From NCBI GenBank assembly GCA_001873065.1, contig MNYM01000038.1, forward strand, positions 53,435 through 117,434: a stretch of DNA of 64,000 nucleotides. The letters are read 5' to 3'. The notes under the pieces are model-generated. The model was not told the origin of the DNA, searched no databases, and was given only the letters and a program-made list of their open reading frames with translations. Positions 1 to 10,912 of this stretch are shown piece by piece. Within the stretch, counting starts at the first letter, position 1; every line of letters begins with the position of its first letter. Origin of the DNA: Flavobacteriaceae bacterium CG2_30_31_66. Its GTDB lineage: Bacteria > Bacteroidota > Bacteroidia > Flavobacteriales > Flavobacteriaceae. Both the position numbers and the translations under genes were made by a program.

Positions 1-588
1 TTCAATACCTATAATTTAGTAGCAATTGCAGCAACAGCTGAATTATTAGGATTAGAAAAATTAGAAATTCTAACAATTTTAAGTCAGTTAGAAAGTGTGA
101 GCGGTCGTTTTCAATATGTCGTTTCTGAAAATCAAGTGATTGCAATTATTGATTATGCGCACACACCTGATGCACTAAAAAACGTTTTAGAAACCATTAA
201 TGACATCAGAACCGGAAATGAAAAAGTGATAACTGTAGTTGGTTGTGGGGGTGATAGAGATGTAACCAAAAGACCAAAAATGGCACACATTGCATCTCAA
301 TTAAGTACCCAAGCAATTTTTACTGCTGACAATCCAAGATCTGAAAATCCACAAACAATTATTGATGAAATGGAAGTTGGGGTTTCATCAGAAAATTATA
401 AAAAAACACTCTCAGTTTTAGATAGAAAACAAGCTATCAAAACAGCTTGCAAATTCGCAAAACAAGGAGACATCATATTAATCGCTGGAAAAGGGCATGA
501 AAACTATCAAGAAGTCAATGGAATTCGCTCTTATTTTGATGATTTAGAAGAGATAACAAATTGTTTTAATCAACTAAAAAAGAACTAA
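1..588 (+). CDS. murE: UDP-N-acetylmuramoyl-L-alanyl-D-glutamate--2,6-diaminopimelate ligase (MurE), C-terminal part
   Basis: Cytoplasmic Mur ligase that adds the third amino acid to the peptidoglycan stem peptide. The gene starts before the window: an open frame runs from base 1, and the GTG at 97 is an internal Val, not the start. About 195 residues are present, covering the end of the central ATPase domain and the C-terminal domain. Visible motifs are YAHTPDAL and, further on, DNPRSENP. The DNPR tetrapeptide marks meso-diaminopimelate-specific MurE (family knowledge), so the wall is probably of the DAP type. Stop at 586-588; mraY begins one base later, so the two are co-transcribed as the head of the division and cell wall cluster seen here. 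Confidence 0.96.
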   Translation, partial: FNTYNLVAIAATAELLGLEKLEILTILSQLESVSGRFQYVVSENQVIAIIDYAHTPDALKNVLETINDIRTGNEKVITVVGCGGDRDVTKRPKMAHIASQLSTQAIFTADNPRSENPQTIIDEMEVGVSSENYKKTLSVLDRKQAIKTACKFAKQGDIILIAGKGHENYQEVNGIRSYFDDLEEITNCFNQLKKN

Positions 589-589
589 A

Positions 590-1816
590 ATGTTATATTA
601 TTTATTCCAATATTTAGATAGTCAATTTAATATTCCTGGTGCAGGTGTTTTTCAATTCATCACTTTTAGAGCTGCAGCAGCGTTCATTTTATCTTTATTG
701 ATTTCTGCAATCTATGGAAAAAGAATCATCAACTTTTTGAGAAAACAACAAGTTGGAGAAACCATTAGAGATTTAGGATTAGAAGGTCAGCAACAAAAAT
801 CTGGAACACCCACAATGGGGGGAATTATCATCATTTTTGCAACGTTAATTCCTGTTATTTTATTAGCAAAATTGGACAATATTTACGTGATTTTGTTGCT
901 GGTGACCACACTTTGGATGGGTTTTATTGGTTTTTTAGATGATTATATCAAAGTTTTTAAAAAGAATAAAGAAGGATTAAAAGGAAAGTTTAAAGTTTTA
1001 GGACAAATTGGTTTAGGACTTTTTGTAGGCTTCATGTTATATTTTAATAACAATATTACCATCAAAGAAAAATTACCTATTTCTCAACAAATTCAAATTG
1101 AAAATGGGAAAAGAGTCGTTTTTGGAGAAGCACATAAATCAACCAAAACAACAGTTCCTTTTTTAAAAAATAATGAATTAGATTATGCAGATGCTTTGCG
1201 TTTTTTAGGAGATGATTTTAAAGAGTTTGGTTGGATTATATTTATTTTTATTACTGTTTTTATAGTTACAGGCATTTCAAATGGTGCCAATTTAACTGAT
1301 GGAATAGATGGTTTAGCTGCAGGGTCATCAGCCATTATTGTCATCACTCTAGCCATTTTTGCGTGGGTTTCTGGGAATATTATTTTCGCAGATTATTTGG
1401 ATGTGATGTACATTCCAAATTCGGGAGAAATGACCGTTTTTATCCTTGCATTTGCAGGAGCTTTGATTGGATTTTTGTGGTACAATACCTATCCAGCACA
1501 AGTTTTTATGGGTGATACTGGGAGTCTAACAATTGGTGGAATTATTGCTGTGATTGCAATTGCTGTTCGAAAAGAATTGTTGCTTCCTGTTTTGGCTGGT
1601 ATTTTTGTGATTGAAAATCTTTCTGTAATCATGCAAGTTTCTTGGTTTAAATACACCAGAAAAAAGTTTGGTGAAGGAAGACGCATTTTCAAAATGTCAC
1701 CTTTACATCATCATTATCAAAAATTGCAATATCATGAAAGTAAGATTGTAGTTCGTTTTTGGATTGTAGGAATTTTATTAGCGGTTTTTTCAATAGTAAC
1801 TTTAAAATTAAGATAA
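590..1816 (+). CDS. mraY: Phospho-N-acetylmuramoyl-pentapeptide-transferase (MraY)
   Basis: Integral membrane enzyme that transfers phospho-MurNAc-pentapeptide to undecaprenyl phosphate, making lipid I. 408 aa with about ten hydrophobic segments. Family motifs are present: [14 protein letters not shown] near residue 120, [12 protein letters not shown] near 235, FMGDTGS near 305 and the HHHYQK histidine cluster near 375. The protein is about 50 residues longer than the usual 360; the extra, polar stretch lies around residues 160-205, before the NLTDGIDGL segment, in a loop that should face the periplasm. Start ATG one base after the murE stop; murD begins two bases after its stop. Confidence 0.97.
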   Translation: MLYYLFQYLDSQFNIPGAGVFQFITFRAAAAFILSLLISAIYGKRIINFLRKQQVGETIRDLGLEGQQQKSGTPTMGGIIIIFATLIPVILLAKLDNIYVILLLVTTLWMGFIGFLDDYIKVFKKNKEGLKGKFKVLGQIGLGLFVGFMLYFNNNITIKEKLPISQQIQIENGKRVVFGEAHKSTKTTVPFLKNNELDYADALRFLGDDFKEFGWIIFIFITVFIVTGISNGANLTDGIDGLAAGSSAIIVITLAIFAWVSGNIIFADYLDVMYIPNSGEMTVFILAFAGALIGFLWYNTYPAQVFMGDTGSLTIGGIIAVIAIAVRKELLLPVLAGIFVIENLSVIMQVSWFKYTRKKFGEGRRIFKMSPLHHHYQKLQYHESKIVVRFWIVGILLAVFSIVTLKLR

Positions 1817-1817
1817 T

Positions 1818-3152
1818 TTGAAAAGATTGGTGGTCTTAGGGGGAGGAGAAAGTGGCGTTGGAACGGCAATTTTAGGAAAGCAAAAAAGCTATGATGTTTT
1901 TGTATCTGACAGTCAAAAAATTGCTGATAAATACAAAAAAGTTCTTTTACATCACGAAATTGATTTTGAAGAAAATCAACATACAGAAAACAAAATTTTT
2001 ACAGCAGATGTGGTCATAAAAAGTCCCGGGATTCCTGACAAAGTTTTAATAGTGAAAAAACTAATTGAAAGAGGAATTTCAGTGGTCTCGGAAATTGAAT
2101 TCGCTGCTCAATTTACCAATGCAACTATCGTCGGAATAACAGGCTCAAATGGAAAAACAACCACAACAATGCTCACGAATCATATCCTGAAAAAAGCAGG
2201 ATTGAATGTTGCTATGGGCGGAAATATCGGAAAAAGTTTTGCACAATTGGTTGCCGAAAATGGCTTTGAAAATTACGTGTTAGAGTTGAGTAGTTTTCAA
2301 TTGGATGGTATTGAAAAATTTAACAGTCATATAGCAATTTTAACAAATATTACTCCTGATCACTTAGACAGATATGAAAATGATTTTAACAAATATATAG
2401 CTTCGAAATTTAGAATTATAAAAAACCAAACAGCAAATGATTATTTTATTTATGACGCTGATAATGAAACGATTAATAATTGGCTTCAAACAAACAAACC
2501 GAAAGCAACATTGGTTCCATTTTCGATAGAAAAAGAACTCGAATTTGGAGCATATATAAAAGACAATACATTAACAACCAACATACAAAAAGAGATTTTT
2601 ACCATGCCATTAACAAGTCTATCATTGAAAGGAAAACACAACACAAAAAATGCGATGGCTGCAACAATGGCAGCACAGTTATTAAAAGTAAGAAAACAAT
2701 TTATTAAAGAAAGTTTAGAGGATTTTGAGGGAGTTGAACATCGCTTAGAATTTGTCGCAAAAATAAAAGAAGTGGATTATATCAATGACTCAAAAGCTAC
2801 CAATATAAATTCGGTTTATTACGCACTAGAATGTATGAACAAAACAACAGTTTGGATTGTTGGTGGCGTTGATAAAGGAAATGATTATAGTGAATTATTG
2901 GCTTTGGTAAGAGAAAAGGTACGTGCTATTGTTTGTTTAGGAATTGATAATGAAAAGATTATAAACACTTTTGGTGACTTTGTTGACACGATTGTAGAAA
3001 CTGCTGGTGCAGAAGAGGCTGTGAAGGTTGCACAGAAATTATCAGAAAAAGGTGATGTTGTTTTATTGTCTCCTGCTTGTGCAAGTTTTGATTTGTTCGA
3101 AAATTATGAAGATAGAGGCAATCAATTTAAAAATGCTGTCAAAAATTTATAA
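1818..3152 (+). CDS. murD: UDP-N-acetylmuramoylalanine--D-glutamate ligase (MurD)
   Basis: Cytoplasmic Mur ligase that adds D-glutamate to UDP-MurNAc-L-alanine. 444 aa. The N-terminal Rossmann-like part starts LVVLGGGESGVG. The ATP loop GITGSNGKTTTT is near residue 107, NITPDHLDRY near 178 and the C-terminal INDSKATN near 323. The start is an unusual TTG at 1818, two bases after the mraY stop: it puts the GGGESG loop right at the N-terminus, as in the family, and no ATG lies nearby in frame. The 3' end overlaps ftsW by 20 bases. Confidence 0.96.
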   Translation: MKRLVVLGGGESGVGTAILGKQKSYDVFVSDSQKIADKYKKVLLHHEIDFEENQHTENKIFTADVVIKSPGIPDKVLIVKKLIERGISVVSEIEFAAQFTNATIVGITGSNGKTTTTMLTNHILKKAGLNVAMGGNIGKSFAQLVAENGFENYVLELSSFQLDGIEKFNSHIAILTNITPDHLDRYENDFNKYIASKFRIIKNQTANDYFIYDADNETINNWLQTNKPKATLVPFSIEKELEFGAYIKDNTLTTNIQKEIFTMPLTSLSLKGKHNTKNAMAATMAAQLLKVRKQFIKESLEDFEGVEHRLEFVAKIKEVDYINDSKATNINSVYYALECMNKTTVWIVGGVDKGNDYSELLALVREKVRAIVCLGIDNEKIINTFGDFVDTIVETAGAEEAVKVAQKLSEKGDVVLLSPACASFDLFENYEDRGNQFKNAVKNL

Positions 3153-4350
3153 AAAAAAAATTTTGAAAACCATATTTAAACACATACAAGGAGATAAAGG
3201 CATTTGGGCAATCGTTGCGATTTTGGCAATTTGCTCGTTTATGCCCGTGTATAGTGCCAGTACAAATTTGGTTTATGTCATCGGAAAAGGATCAACTTTG
3301 GGACATTTATTAAAACACATCATGTTGTTAATGATGGGTTTTGCAATCATTTATGGTGTTCATAAAATTCCTTATAGATATTTTTCTGCAGGATCAGTAT
3401 TGATGTTACCGATAGTTATACTGCTCTTAATCTACACTTTATCTCAAGGAACCACTATTGATGGATCAAATGCAAGCAGGTGGATTCAAATTCCAATTGT
3501 AGGAATTGGTTTTCAAACTTCCACTTTAGCTGGTTTGATTTTGATGGTTTATGTAGCAAGATATTTGGCGAAAAAAAAAGAAAAAGAAATCATTTTTAAA
3601 GAAAGTATTTTTCAACTTTGGTTGCCAATTGCATTGGTTTTAGTATTGATTTTACCTGCTAATTTCTCTACAACAGCTATTATTTTTGTAATGATTTTAA
3701 TGTTGTGTTTTGTGGGTGGATATCCTATCAAACACTTGGGAATTATTGTTGGAATTGGCATGATTTCAATGGTATTTTTTTTACTCATTGCAAAAGCTTT
3801 TCCTGATGTAATGCCAAACAGGGTGCAAACTTGGCAAAGTCGAATTGAAAATTTTTCCAATAAAAATGGCAAAGAGGCATATCAAGTAGAAAAAGCAAAA
3901 ATTGCGATTGCAACTGGAGGATTATTTGGAGTTGGCCCTGGAAAAAGTGTGCAAAAAAACTTTTTACCTCAATCAACTTCCGATTTTATTTTTGCAATTA
4001 TTGCCGAAGAATATGGTTTGATTGGTGGCGTTTTTGTACTGTTTACTTATTTTCTATTATTCTTTCGATTTTTTGTGGTCATCAGAAAAACGACTACCAT
4101 TTTCGGAACTTTATTAGTGGTTGGCGTAGGAATTCCAATTATTTTTCAGGCGTTTATAAACATGGCAGTTGCCACAAGTTTATTTCCTGTTACAGGACAA
4201 ACTTTGCCATTAATAAGTAGTGGAGGAACTTCAATTTGGATGACATGTTTCGCAATTGGAATGATTTTAAGCGTAAGCGCTTCAAAAGAAGCTTCTGAAG
4301 AAGATATTTTAGATGATAATCCCTTAGATATTTTAAATGAAACCGTTTAA
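3133..4350 (+). CDS. ftsW: Lipid II glycosyltransferase / division protein FtsW (SEDS family)
   Basis: Polytopic membrane protein of the SEDS family, the septal peptidoglycan polymerase working with FtsI. I chose the ATG at 3133 (405 aa). The open frame extends up to 3028 inside murD, but that upstream part is a murD shadow and not FtsW-like. A TTG at 3163 is a possible alternative start. About ten membrane segments are visible. The C-terminal motif [14 protein letters not shown] is the SEDS signature. It overlaps murD by 20 bases and murG by 14, so translational coupling is likely. Confidence 0.95.
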   Translation: MLSKIYKKKILKTIFKHIQGDKGIWAIVAILAICSFMPVYSASTNLVYVIGKGSTLGHLLKHIMLLMMGFAIIYGVHKIPYRYFSAGSVLMLPIVILLLIYTLSQGTTIDGSNASRWIQIPIVGIGFQTSTLAGLILMVYVARYLAKKKEKEIIFKESIFQLWLPIALVLVLILPANFSTTAIIFVMILMLCFVGGYPIKHLGIIVGIGMISMVFFLLIAKAFPDVMPNRVQTWQSRIENFSNKNGKEAYQVEKAKIAIATGGLFGVGPGKSVQKNFLPQSTSDFIFAIIAEEYGLIGGVFVLFTYFLLFFRFFVVIRKTTTIFGTLLVVGVGIPIIFQAFINMAVATSLFPVTGQTLPLISSGGTSIWMTCFAIGMILSVSASKEASEEDILDDNPLDILNETV

Positions 4351-5428
4351 TATTTTAATTTCTGGAGGTGGTACAGGAGGTCACATTTATCCTGCAATTG
4401 CGATTGCAAATGAGATAAAAGTGCGTTTTCCTGATGCAAATTTTTTATTTGTGGGAGCCAAAGATAAAATGGAAATGGAAAAAATTCCACAAGCAGGTTT
4501 CGAAATAAAAGGTCTTTGGATTTCAGGAATTCAAAGAAAACAATTAGCAAGCAATCTTTCATTTCCTTTCAAGTTGATGAGCAGTTTGTGGAGAGCAAAA
4601 AGAATTATTGACACTTTTAAACCTGATATTGCGATTGGAACTGGTGGGTTCGCAAGCGGACCAACATTGATTATGGCCAACAGAAAAGGAATTCCAACGT
4701 TAATTCAAGAACAAAATTCATTTCCCGGAATTACCAACAAATATCTTGCAAAAAAAGCAACAAAAATTTGTGTGGCTTATGACAATCTAGAACGCTTTTT
4801 TCCTGCTTCAAAAATTATAAAAACTGGCAATCCAGTGCGTCAAGATTTATTAACAATCCATACAAAAGTGAGCGAATCTCTTCATTTTTTTCAATTAGAC
4901 ACCTCAAAAAAAACAGTTTTGGTCCTGGGAGGAAGTTTGGGCGCAAGAAAAATAAATCAATTGGTTGAAATGAATTTAGCATTTTTTAAAAAACAAAACA
5001 TACAATTGATTTGGCAATGTGGAAAACTGTATTTTGATGAATTTAAAAAATATAACTCGCCCGAAGATGTGCAAGTTCATCAATTTATAAACAGAATGGA
5101 CTTGGCTTATGCTGCTTCAAATATCATAATTTCAAGGTCTGGTGCAAGTTCAGTCTCAGAATTGTGCATTGTAGGAAAACCTGTAATTTTCATTCCATCA
5201 CCAAATGTGGCAGAAGATCATCAAACCAAAAATGCCAAATCAATTGCTGATAAACATGGGGCAATTTTGTTGAAAGAAGAAGATTTAGGGACATTTCAAA
5301 TTGTTTTTGAAACACTTTTGAAAGACAAAGGAAAACAGGAACATTTGTCAGAAAACATCAAAGAATTAGCATTGCCAACAGCAACAACTGATATTGTAAA
5401 CGAAATTGAAAAACTCATAAAAAGATGA
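4337..5428 (+). CDS. murG: Lipid II synthase MurG (GT28 N-acetylglucosaminyltransferase)
   Basis: Peripheral inner-membrane GT-B transferase that adds GlcNAc to lipid I to give lipid II. 363 aa, normal length. The N-terminal glycine-rich loop [12 protein letters not shown] (residues 9-20) binds the lipid-linked acceptor side. [14 protein letters not shown] starts the C-terminal domain, and [17 protein letters not shown] holds the UDP-GlcNAc site. ATG 4337 lies inside the end of ftsW. Its TGA overlaps the ATG of murC (ATGA). Confidence 0.97.
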   Translation: MKPFNILISGGGTGGHIYPAIAIANEIKVRFPDANFLFVGAKDKMEMEKIPQAGFEIKGLWISGIQRKQLASNLSFPFKLMSSLWRAKRIIDTFKPDIAIGTGGFASGPTLIMANRKGIPTLIQEQNSFPGITNKYLAKKATKICVAYDNLERFFPASKIIKTGNPVRQDLLTIHTKVSESLHFFQLDTSKKTVLVLGGSLGARKINQLVEMNLAFFKKQNIQLIWQCGKLYFDEFKKYNSPEDVQVHQFINRMDLAYAASNIIISRSGASSVSELCIVGKPVIFIPSPNVAEDHQTKNAKSIADKHGAILLKEEDLGTFQIVFETLLKDKGKQEHLSENIKELALPTATTDIVNEIEKLIKR

Positions 5429-6777
5429 ATATAAACAGCATACATAACGTTTTCTTTGTTGGAATTGGTGGCATTGGCATGAGTGCCATTGCCAGATATT
5501 TTGTAGCACTGGGAAAAAATGTGGCTGGATATGACAGAACACCTTCACAAATTACAACTGATTTAGAAGCTTTGGGTGTCGAAATCCATTTTGATGATGA
5601 TAGTAAAAACATTCCAATTTCGTTTTTAAATAAAGAAAAAACATTGGTGATTTTTACGCCAGCGATTCCAAACAATCAATCTGAACTAGTTTATTTTGAA
5701 GAAAATAATTTCAATGTTTTGAAAAGAGCAAAAGTTTTGGGAATGATTTCAAAAAATACTTTTTGCTTAGCTGTTGCAGGGACTCATGGTAAAACAACTA
5801 CTTCTGCCATTTTAGGTCACATAATGACGAAAGTCAATGCGACTTCATTTTTAGGTGGAATTTCAGAAAATTACGATTCGAATTTATTGTTGGGCGAAGA
5901 CAAAATTTGCGTGGTTGAAGCAGATGAATTTGACCGTTCTTTCCTTCAATTACATCCCAATATTGCTTGCATAACTTCAATGGACGCTGATCATTTGGAT
6001 ATTTATAAAGAAGTTACGGCTTTGCAAGAATCGTTTGTTGCGTTTTCTCAACAAGTTTCTGAAACTTTGATTTTTGCGAAAGGACTGCCTTTAAATGGAC
6101 TCACATATGCCGTAAATGAAAGAGCAGATTATATGGCTTTCAATCTGAAAATTGACAGTGGAAAATATATCTTTGATGTAAAAACTCCAATTTCTGAAAT
6201 TGAAAACATTGAATTCCATTTGCCCGGTAAACACAACGTAATGAATGCTTTAGCAGCCCTAGCAATGGCTGATGTTTTTGGGATTTCGTTGGATGAAATC
6301 AAAGATAGTTTAAGAACTTTTAAAGGCGTAAAAAGACGTTTTACATACAAGATTAAAACACCTGATTTTGTTTTGATTGATGATTATGCACATCATCCAA
6401 CAGAAATTTCCGCAGTTGAAAATGCTATTAGAGAAATGTATCCGTTAGAAAAAGTAATGGTTGTTTTTCAACCACATTTATTTACCAGAACTAGAGATTT
6501 TGCAGATGATTTTGCAGCATCACTCTCAAAATTTGATGAAATATTATTGTTAGATATTTATCCTGCTAGAGAATTGCCAATTCCAGGAATTGATGCTACT
6601 TGGTTGTTGAATAAAATTGAAAATAAAAACAAAAAATTGACGCACAAAAAAACACTTTTAAAAGACATTCAACAGTCTTCTTCTAAAGTTGTTGCTATGT
6701 TAGGAGCTGGAGATATTGGAGTGATGATTACAGATGTTACAAATCAAATTTTAAATTCATCCAAAAATGAGATTTAA
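5425..6777 (+). CDS. murC: UDP-N-acetylmuramate--L-alanine ligase (MurC)
   Basis: First amino-acid ligase of the stem peptide, adding L-alanine to UDP-MurNAc in the cytoplasm. 450 aa. The N-terminal nucleotide-binding loop is [13 protein letters not shown], the ATP loop [11 protein letters not shown] lies near residue 118, [10 protein letters not shown] near 190, and [10 protein letters not shown] near 318. Its ATG overlaps the murG stop by four bases; the 3' end overlaps ftsQ by 11 bases. The position after murG and before ftsQ is the usual Bacteroidota order; no murB or ddl gene intervenes. Confidence 0.97.
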   Translation: MNINSIHNVFFVGIGGIGMSAIARYFVALGKNVAGYDRTPSQITTDLEALGVEIHFDDDSKNIPISFLNKEKTLVIFTPAIPNNQSELVYFEENNFNVLKRAKVLGMISKNTFCLAVAGTHGKTTTSAILGHIMTKVNATSFLGGISENYDSNLLLGEDKICVVEADEFDRSFLQLHPNIACITSMDADHLDIYKEVTALQESFVAFSQQVSETLIFAKGLPLNGLTYAVNERADYMAFNLKIDSGKYIFDVKTPISEIENIEFHLPGKHNVMNALAALAMADVFGISLDEIKDSLRTFKGVKRRFTYKIKTPDFVLIDDYAHHPTEISAVENAIREMYPLEKVMVVFQPHLFTRTRDFADDFAASLSKFDEILLLDIYPARELPIPGIDATWLLNKIENKNKKLTHKKTLLKDIQQSSSKVVAMLGAGDIGVMITDVTNQILNSSKNEI

Positions 6778-7492
6778 AAAATTTTTAAAATACCTACTTT
6801 TTTTGTGCTTGATAATAAGTGTTGGCTTTTTATATAGTTTTTCGACTACTAGAAATCAACAAAAAAAAATACAAGAAATTGATATCAAAATACAAGAAGG
6901 AACAAGTGATTTTTTAAATCAATCAATGGTTAATAAATTGTTAATACAAAATAATGAAACCGTAAAAAACCTAGCGAAATCTAGTTTAAATTTATACGGT
7001 TTGGAAAGATACATTTCTAAAAACCCATACATAGAAAAGGTTTCTGTTTTTTTGACCATTCATGGAGAATTAAAAACAGTGGTGAAACAGCGCACAGCAA
7101 TAGCAAGAATTGTTGATAAAGATAGTTCTTATTATGTTGATAAACAAGGCATAAAGATCCCATTATCGGATCATTTTTCTGCTAGAGTTATGCTAGTTTC
7201 TGGGGCAGAAAAAGAGTACGAAATAAAAGAATTAATGCCATTAATACGCATTATATTGGAGGATAATTTTTTGCAAAAAGAGATTGTTGGTATTGAGAAA
7301 TTAGAGGATGGTGAAGTGCAATTTGCGATAAGAAGTGGAGATTATAAAATTGATTTTGGGAATTTAACCGAAATTGATACGAAGTTTAAAAAGTTAAAAG
7401 CGTTTTATAACAACACATTTAGGGATAAAACGATTCAAAATTATAAAATTATAAATGTAAAATATCACAACCAAGTTGTGTGCACAAAATAA
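6767..7492 (+). CDS. ftsQ: Cell division protein FtsQ
   Basis: Bitopic membrane protein of the divisome. 241 aa, with a lysine-rich short cytoplasmic end, one membrane segment at about residues 8-25, then a periplasmic part. Sequence conservation of FtsQ is low, so the call rests on topology, size, a POTRA-like stretch (residues about 35-105, including the SKNPYIEKVSV element) and its fixed place between murC and ftsA. It overlaps murC by 11 bases and ends 6 bases before ftsA. Confidence 0.9.
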   Translation: MRFKKFLKYLLFLCLIISVGFLYSFSTTRNQQKKIQEIDIKIQEGTSDFLNQSMVNKLLIQNNETVKNLAKSSLNLYGLERYISKNPYIEKVSVFLTIHGELKTVVKQRTAIARIVDKDSSYYVDKQGIKIPLSDHFSARVMLVSGAEKEYEIKELMPLIRIILEDNFLQKEIVGIEKLEDGEVQFAIRSGDYKIDFGNLTEIDTKFKKLKAFYNNTFRDKTIQNYKIINVKYHNQVVCTK

Positions 7493-7498
7493 ATCAGG

Positions 7499-8857
7499 AT
7501 GGGAAACAATAAAATAGCTGTTGGTTTAGACATTGGTACTACCAAAATTGTTGCCATGATCGGTCGTAAAAATGAATACGGCAAAATTGAAGTTATTGGT
7601 ACTGGAAAAGCAAAAAGTTTGGGTGTAAAAAGAGGTGTTGTTAGCAACATCACCCAAACAATACAATCTATTCAACAAGCGGTTGAAGAGGCTGAAGGCA
7701 TTTCAGGAATGAAGATTGAAAATGTTGTTGTTGGAATTGCAGGACAACATATTCGCAGTTTGCATCACAGTGATTATATCACTAGAGAAAATGCTGATGA
7801 AGTAATTAACGATGATGATATTGAAAATCTTGTAAATCAAGTTCATAAATTGGTGATGCTTCCTGGGGAAGAAATCATTCATGTGTTGCCGCAAGAATTT
7901 AAAGTAGATTCTCAAGCTGACATTAAAGAGCCAAGAGGAATGTATGGTGGTCGTTTAGAGGCAAATTTTCATGTGGTAGTGGGTCAAGTTTCATCTATCA
8001 GAAATATTGGAAGATGTGTAAAAAGTGCAGGTTTAAACTTGAGTCAAATAACTTTAGAACCTTTAGCATCAGCTTCAGCAGTATTGAGTAACGAAGAAAA
8101 AGAAGCAGGTGTGGCATTGATTGATATTGGGGGTGGAACAACAGATTTAGCAATTTTCAAAGACGGAATTATAAGACACACAGCAGTAATTCCTTTTGGA
8201 GGTAATGTAATTACAGAAGATATAAAAGAAGGTTGTTCAATTATCGAAAAACAAGCAGAATTACTAAAAATAAAATTTGGCTCGGCTTGGCCGGGAGAAA
8301 ATAAAGAAACAGAAATCGTTTCAATTCCTGGATTAAGAGGCAGAGAGCCCAAAGAAATTTCGCTAAAAAATCTTTCTAAAATTATTCATGCGAGAGTGCA
8401 AGAGATCATAGAATATGTATTTCTTGAGATAAAAAATTACGGACACGAAACCACCAAAGGAAAATTAATCGCAGGAATTGTATTGACTGGTGGTGGTGCT
8501 CAATTGAAACATCTGAGACAATTAGTTGAATATATCACAGGAATGGATGTGAGAATTGGCTATCCAAATGAACATTTGGCTGGTGAATCTGATGATGCAT
8601 TATCAAGTCCTGCTTACGCAACTGCTATTGGTTTGCTGTATGAAGGTTTAAAAGTAGCTACCTCTGAACCCATTGTAGAGGTAGTAATTAAACCCGTTCT
8701 TGAAAAAACATCAATTACAACCACAACAGTTGCTCCTGAAAATATTCCTGAAACACCAACCGAAACAAAAGCACAGGAAAATCCAAAACCAAGAATGAAG
8801 AATTTTTTAGAAAAATTCACAGATAAAATTAAAGATTTTTTAGACAACGCAGAATAA
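7499..8857 (+). CDS. ftsA: Cell division protein FtsA
   Basis: Actin-like ATPase that tethers FtsZ to the membrane and recruits later divisome proteins. 452 aa. VGLDIGTTKI (residues 8-17) is the phosphate-1 loop, LIDIGGGTTDLAIF near residue 207 is phosphate-2, and GIVLTGGGAQLKHL near 330 is the adenosine motif. The last 20 or so residues (NFLEKFTDKIKDFL) form an amphipathic helix, the membrane-targeting sequence of FtsA, after a Pro/Thr/Glu-rich linker. A 60-base AT-rich gap separates it from ftsZ. Confidence 0.96.
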   Translation: MGNNKIAVGLDIGTTKIVAMIGRKNEYGKIEVIGTGKAKSLGVKRGVVSNITQTIQSIQQAVEEAEGISGMKIENVVVGIAGQHIRSLHHSDYITRENADEVINDDDIENLVNQVHKLVMLPGEEIIHVLPQEFKVDSQADIKEPRGMYGGRLEANFHVVVGQVSSIRNIGRCVKSAGLNLSQITLEPLASASAVLSNEEKEAGVALIDIGGGTTDLAIFKDGIIRHTAVIPFGGNVITEDIKEGCSIIEKQAELLKIKFGSAWPGENKETEIVSIPGLRGREPKEISLKNLSKIIHARVQEIIEYVFLEIKNYGHETTKGKLIAGIVLTGGGAQLKHLRQLVEYITGMDVRIGYPNEHLAGESDDALSSPAYATAIGLLYEGLKVATSEPIVEVVIKPVLEKTSITTTTVAPENIPETPTETKAQENPKPRMKNFLEKFTDKIKDFLDNAE

Positions 8858-8917
8858 GCCTAACTATAAAAATTTCAAAAAAAATCAACAATTAAAACTA
8901 AAAGTAAATACGTTATT

Positions 8918-10789
8918 ATGAGCGCAGAATTTGATAACATTTTATTTGACATGCCTAAAACACAGTCAAACACCATCAAAGTAATTGGTGTTGGCGGTGG
9001 TGGAAGTAATGCTGTAAACCACATGTTTACCCAAAACATTAAAGGAGTAGACTTTGTAATCTGTAATACAGATTCACAAGCACTTGAGAACAGTCCTGTC
9101 CCAAATAAAATACAACTGGGAGCCAATTTAACCTCAGGGTTAGGTGCAGGTGCAAATCCAGAAATTGGAGCACAAGCAGCAAAAGAAAGCATTGCAGAAA
9201 TTCAAGATATGTTAAATACCCAAACAAAAATGGTATTTATCACAGCAGGAATGGGTGGTGGAACAGGAACAGGTGCTGCTCCAATCATCGCTAAAATTGC
9301 GAAAGACATGGATATTTTGACAGTAGGAATTGTTACGATGCCATTCGAATTTGAAGGTAGAATGCGCACAAATCAAGCTCAAATCGGGATTGATCAATTG
9401 CGAAAAAATGTGGATTCGTTAATTGTTATCAATAATAACAAGCTGCGTGAAGTGTATGGAAATCTTGGTTTTAAAGCTGGTTTTTCAAAAGCCGATGAAG
9501 TATTATCAACTGCATCAAGAGGAATTGCAGAAGTAATAACGCATCATTACAAGCAAAATATTGATTTACACGATGCAAAGACTGTGCTATCAAATAGCGG
9601 AACGGCCATAATGGGCTCTGCTAAAGAAGAAGGAAAAAACAGGGCAAAAAATGCCATCATAAAAGCATTAGATTCCCCATTACTAAACGACAATAAAATT
9701 ACTGGCGCCAAAAATGTATTGTTGTTGATTGTTTCTGGAACATCAGAAGTTACAATAGATGAAATTGGAGAAATCAATGAACACATTCAATCAGAAGCTG
9801 GTTATGACGCAAATATTATTATGGGTATTGGAGAAGATGATGAATTAGGAGAATCAATTGCAATTACGATTGTTGCGACTGGATTTGCACCCGATCAACA
9901 AAGTTCAATTACAAATACCGAAGCAAAAAAAATTATCCACATTTTGGAGGATGAACAAAAAGCGACTTATAATTTTGGCGAAACTACAATCATCAAAACT
10001 CCTGCTTTAAACGAACCAAATATTTCAGTAAATAATAACAAAATAACGTATGTTCTAGATGATGATTTTGAAAATCATTCAACAAAATCAGACTTAATTC
10101 AAACTTCTAAAATCATTGCCGAAACCGAGGTTTTGTATGAAGAAATTGAATTAGAAAATAATAATGATGATGATTTTATTATTAAAGAAATTCCAAAAAA
10201 AGAAATTGTTGCAGAAAAACAAAACACTCAAATTCAGGCAGATTTAATATTTGATTTACCACTAAACTCTTTCACAGAAATTAAGTCAGAACAAGAAGTT
10301 GTAAAACAGTCAGAAACAAAGAGAAATATCCATGAAATTGAAGTTTTGGGTGCTCAAGAAATCTCATTTAAAAGATATGTTTTAGAAGATTTTGATGTAA
10401 AACCAACTATTTCCAAAAGCTCAAATATTACTCCAATAAAAGTGGTTGAAGATGATGATTTGAGATTTACTTTAAAAACATACAAAACCCAAGATATCAA
10501 TCAAATTGAAACAGAAAGCGAAGAAATTTCACCTTTGAGTTTAACTATCAATGAATTGGTAAAAAAAGCTGACGATAGAAGGAACAAAATGAAAAGTTTT
10601 AACCACAAATTTAATGACCAATTAAACAAAAATATTGACGAAATTGAACGTCAACCAGCCTATTTAAGAAATGGTTTAGACATAGGAATAAATACATCTG
10701 TAAGCAAAAATGAAACTACTTTGAAAAAAGACAACAACGATTTAAGTTTAAAATCAAATAACTCTTTTTTGCACGATAATGTGGATTAA
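8918..10789 (+). CDS. ftsZ: Cell division GTPase FtsZ with long C-terminal tail
   Basis: Tubulin-like GTPase that forms the Z ring. 623 aa against about 380-400 in E. coli-type proteins. The GTPase core covers residues 1-330: VGGGGSNAVNHM near 27 and the tubulin signature GMGGGTGTGAAP near 112. After that comes an acidic, low-complexity linker of about 240 residues. The conserved FtsA-binding-type peptide (PAYLRNG, about 580-586) is followed by a further 38 residues ending in SFLHDNVD, so it is not at the C-terminus as in most bacteria. Last gene of the cluster; a terminator follows within 25 bases. Confidence 0.97.
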   Translation: MSAEFDNILFDMPKTQSNTIKVIGVGGGGSNAVNHMFTQNIKGVDFVICNTDSQALENSPVPNKIQLGANLTSGLGAGANPEIGAQAAKESIAEIQDMLNTQTKMVFITAGMGGGTGTGAAPIIAKIAKDMDILTVGIVTMPFEFEGRMRTNQAQIGIDQLRKNVDSLIVINNNKLREVYGNLGFKAGFSKADEVLSTASRGIAEVITHHYKQNIDLHDAKTVLSNSGTAIMGSAKEEGKNRAKNAIIKALDSPLLNDNKITGAKNVLLLIVSGTSEVTIDEIGEINEHIQSEAGYDANIIMGIGEDDELGESIAITIVATGFAPDQQSSITNTEAKKIIHILEDEQKATYNFGETTIIKTPALNEPNISVNNNKITYVLDDDFENHSTKSDLIQTSKIIAETEVLYEEIELENNNDDDFIIKEIPKKEIVAEKQNTQIQADLIFDLPLNSFTEIKSEQEVVKQSETKRNIHEIEVLGAQEISFKRYVLEDFDVKPTISKSSNITPIKVVEDDDLRFTLKTYKTQDINQIETESEEISPLSLTINELVKKADDRRNKMKSFNHKFNDQLNKNIDEIERQPAYLRNGLDIGINTSVSKNETTLKKDNNDLSLKSNNSFLHDNVD

Positions 10790-10811
10790 AACTCCCAAAC
10801 AAATTAAAATT

Positions 10812-10846
10812 AAAAAAATCACATCTTTTCCGATGTGATTTTTTTT
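10812..10846 (+). terminator. Intrinsic terminator after ftsZ
   Basis: Stem with arms AAATCACATC and GATGTGATTT around loop TTTTCC, followed by a T run (10839-10846). It closes the division cluster. The A run on the 5' side makes it usable from the minus strand as well, where it would lie after the aminotransferase gene. Confidence 0.9.
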
Positions 10847-10912
10847 GTTTAAAATTCAAAAAAAAACTCATTGTCACCTAAGAGATTTTTTAAATATTGA
10901 TTTTAGGAATCG

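Noticed and set aside
3028..3132. Upstream extension of ftsW inside murD
   Set aside because: It overlaps a well-conserved murD coding region and does not resemble FtsW; the ATG at 3133 gives the usual N-terminus.
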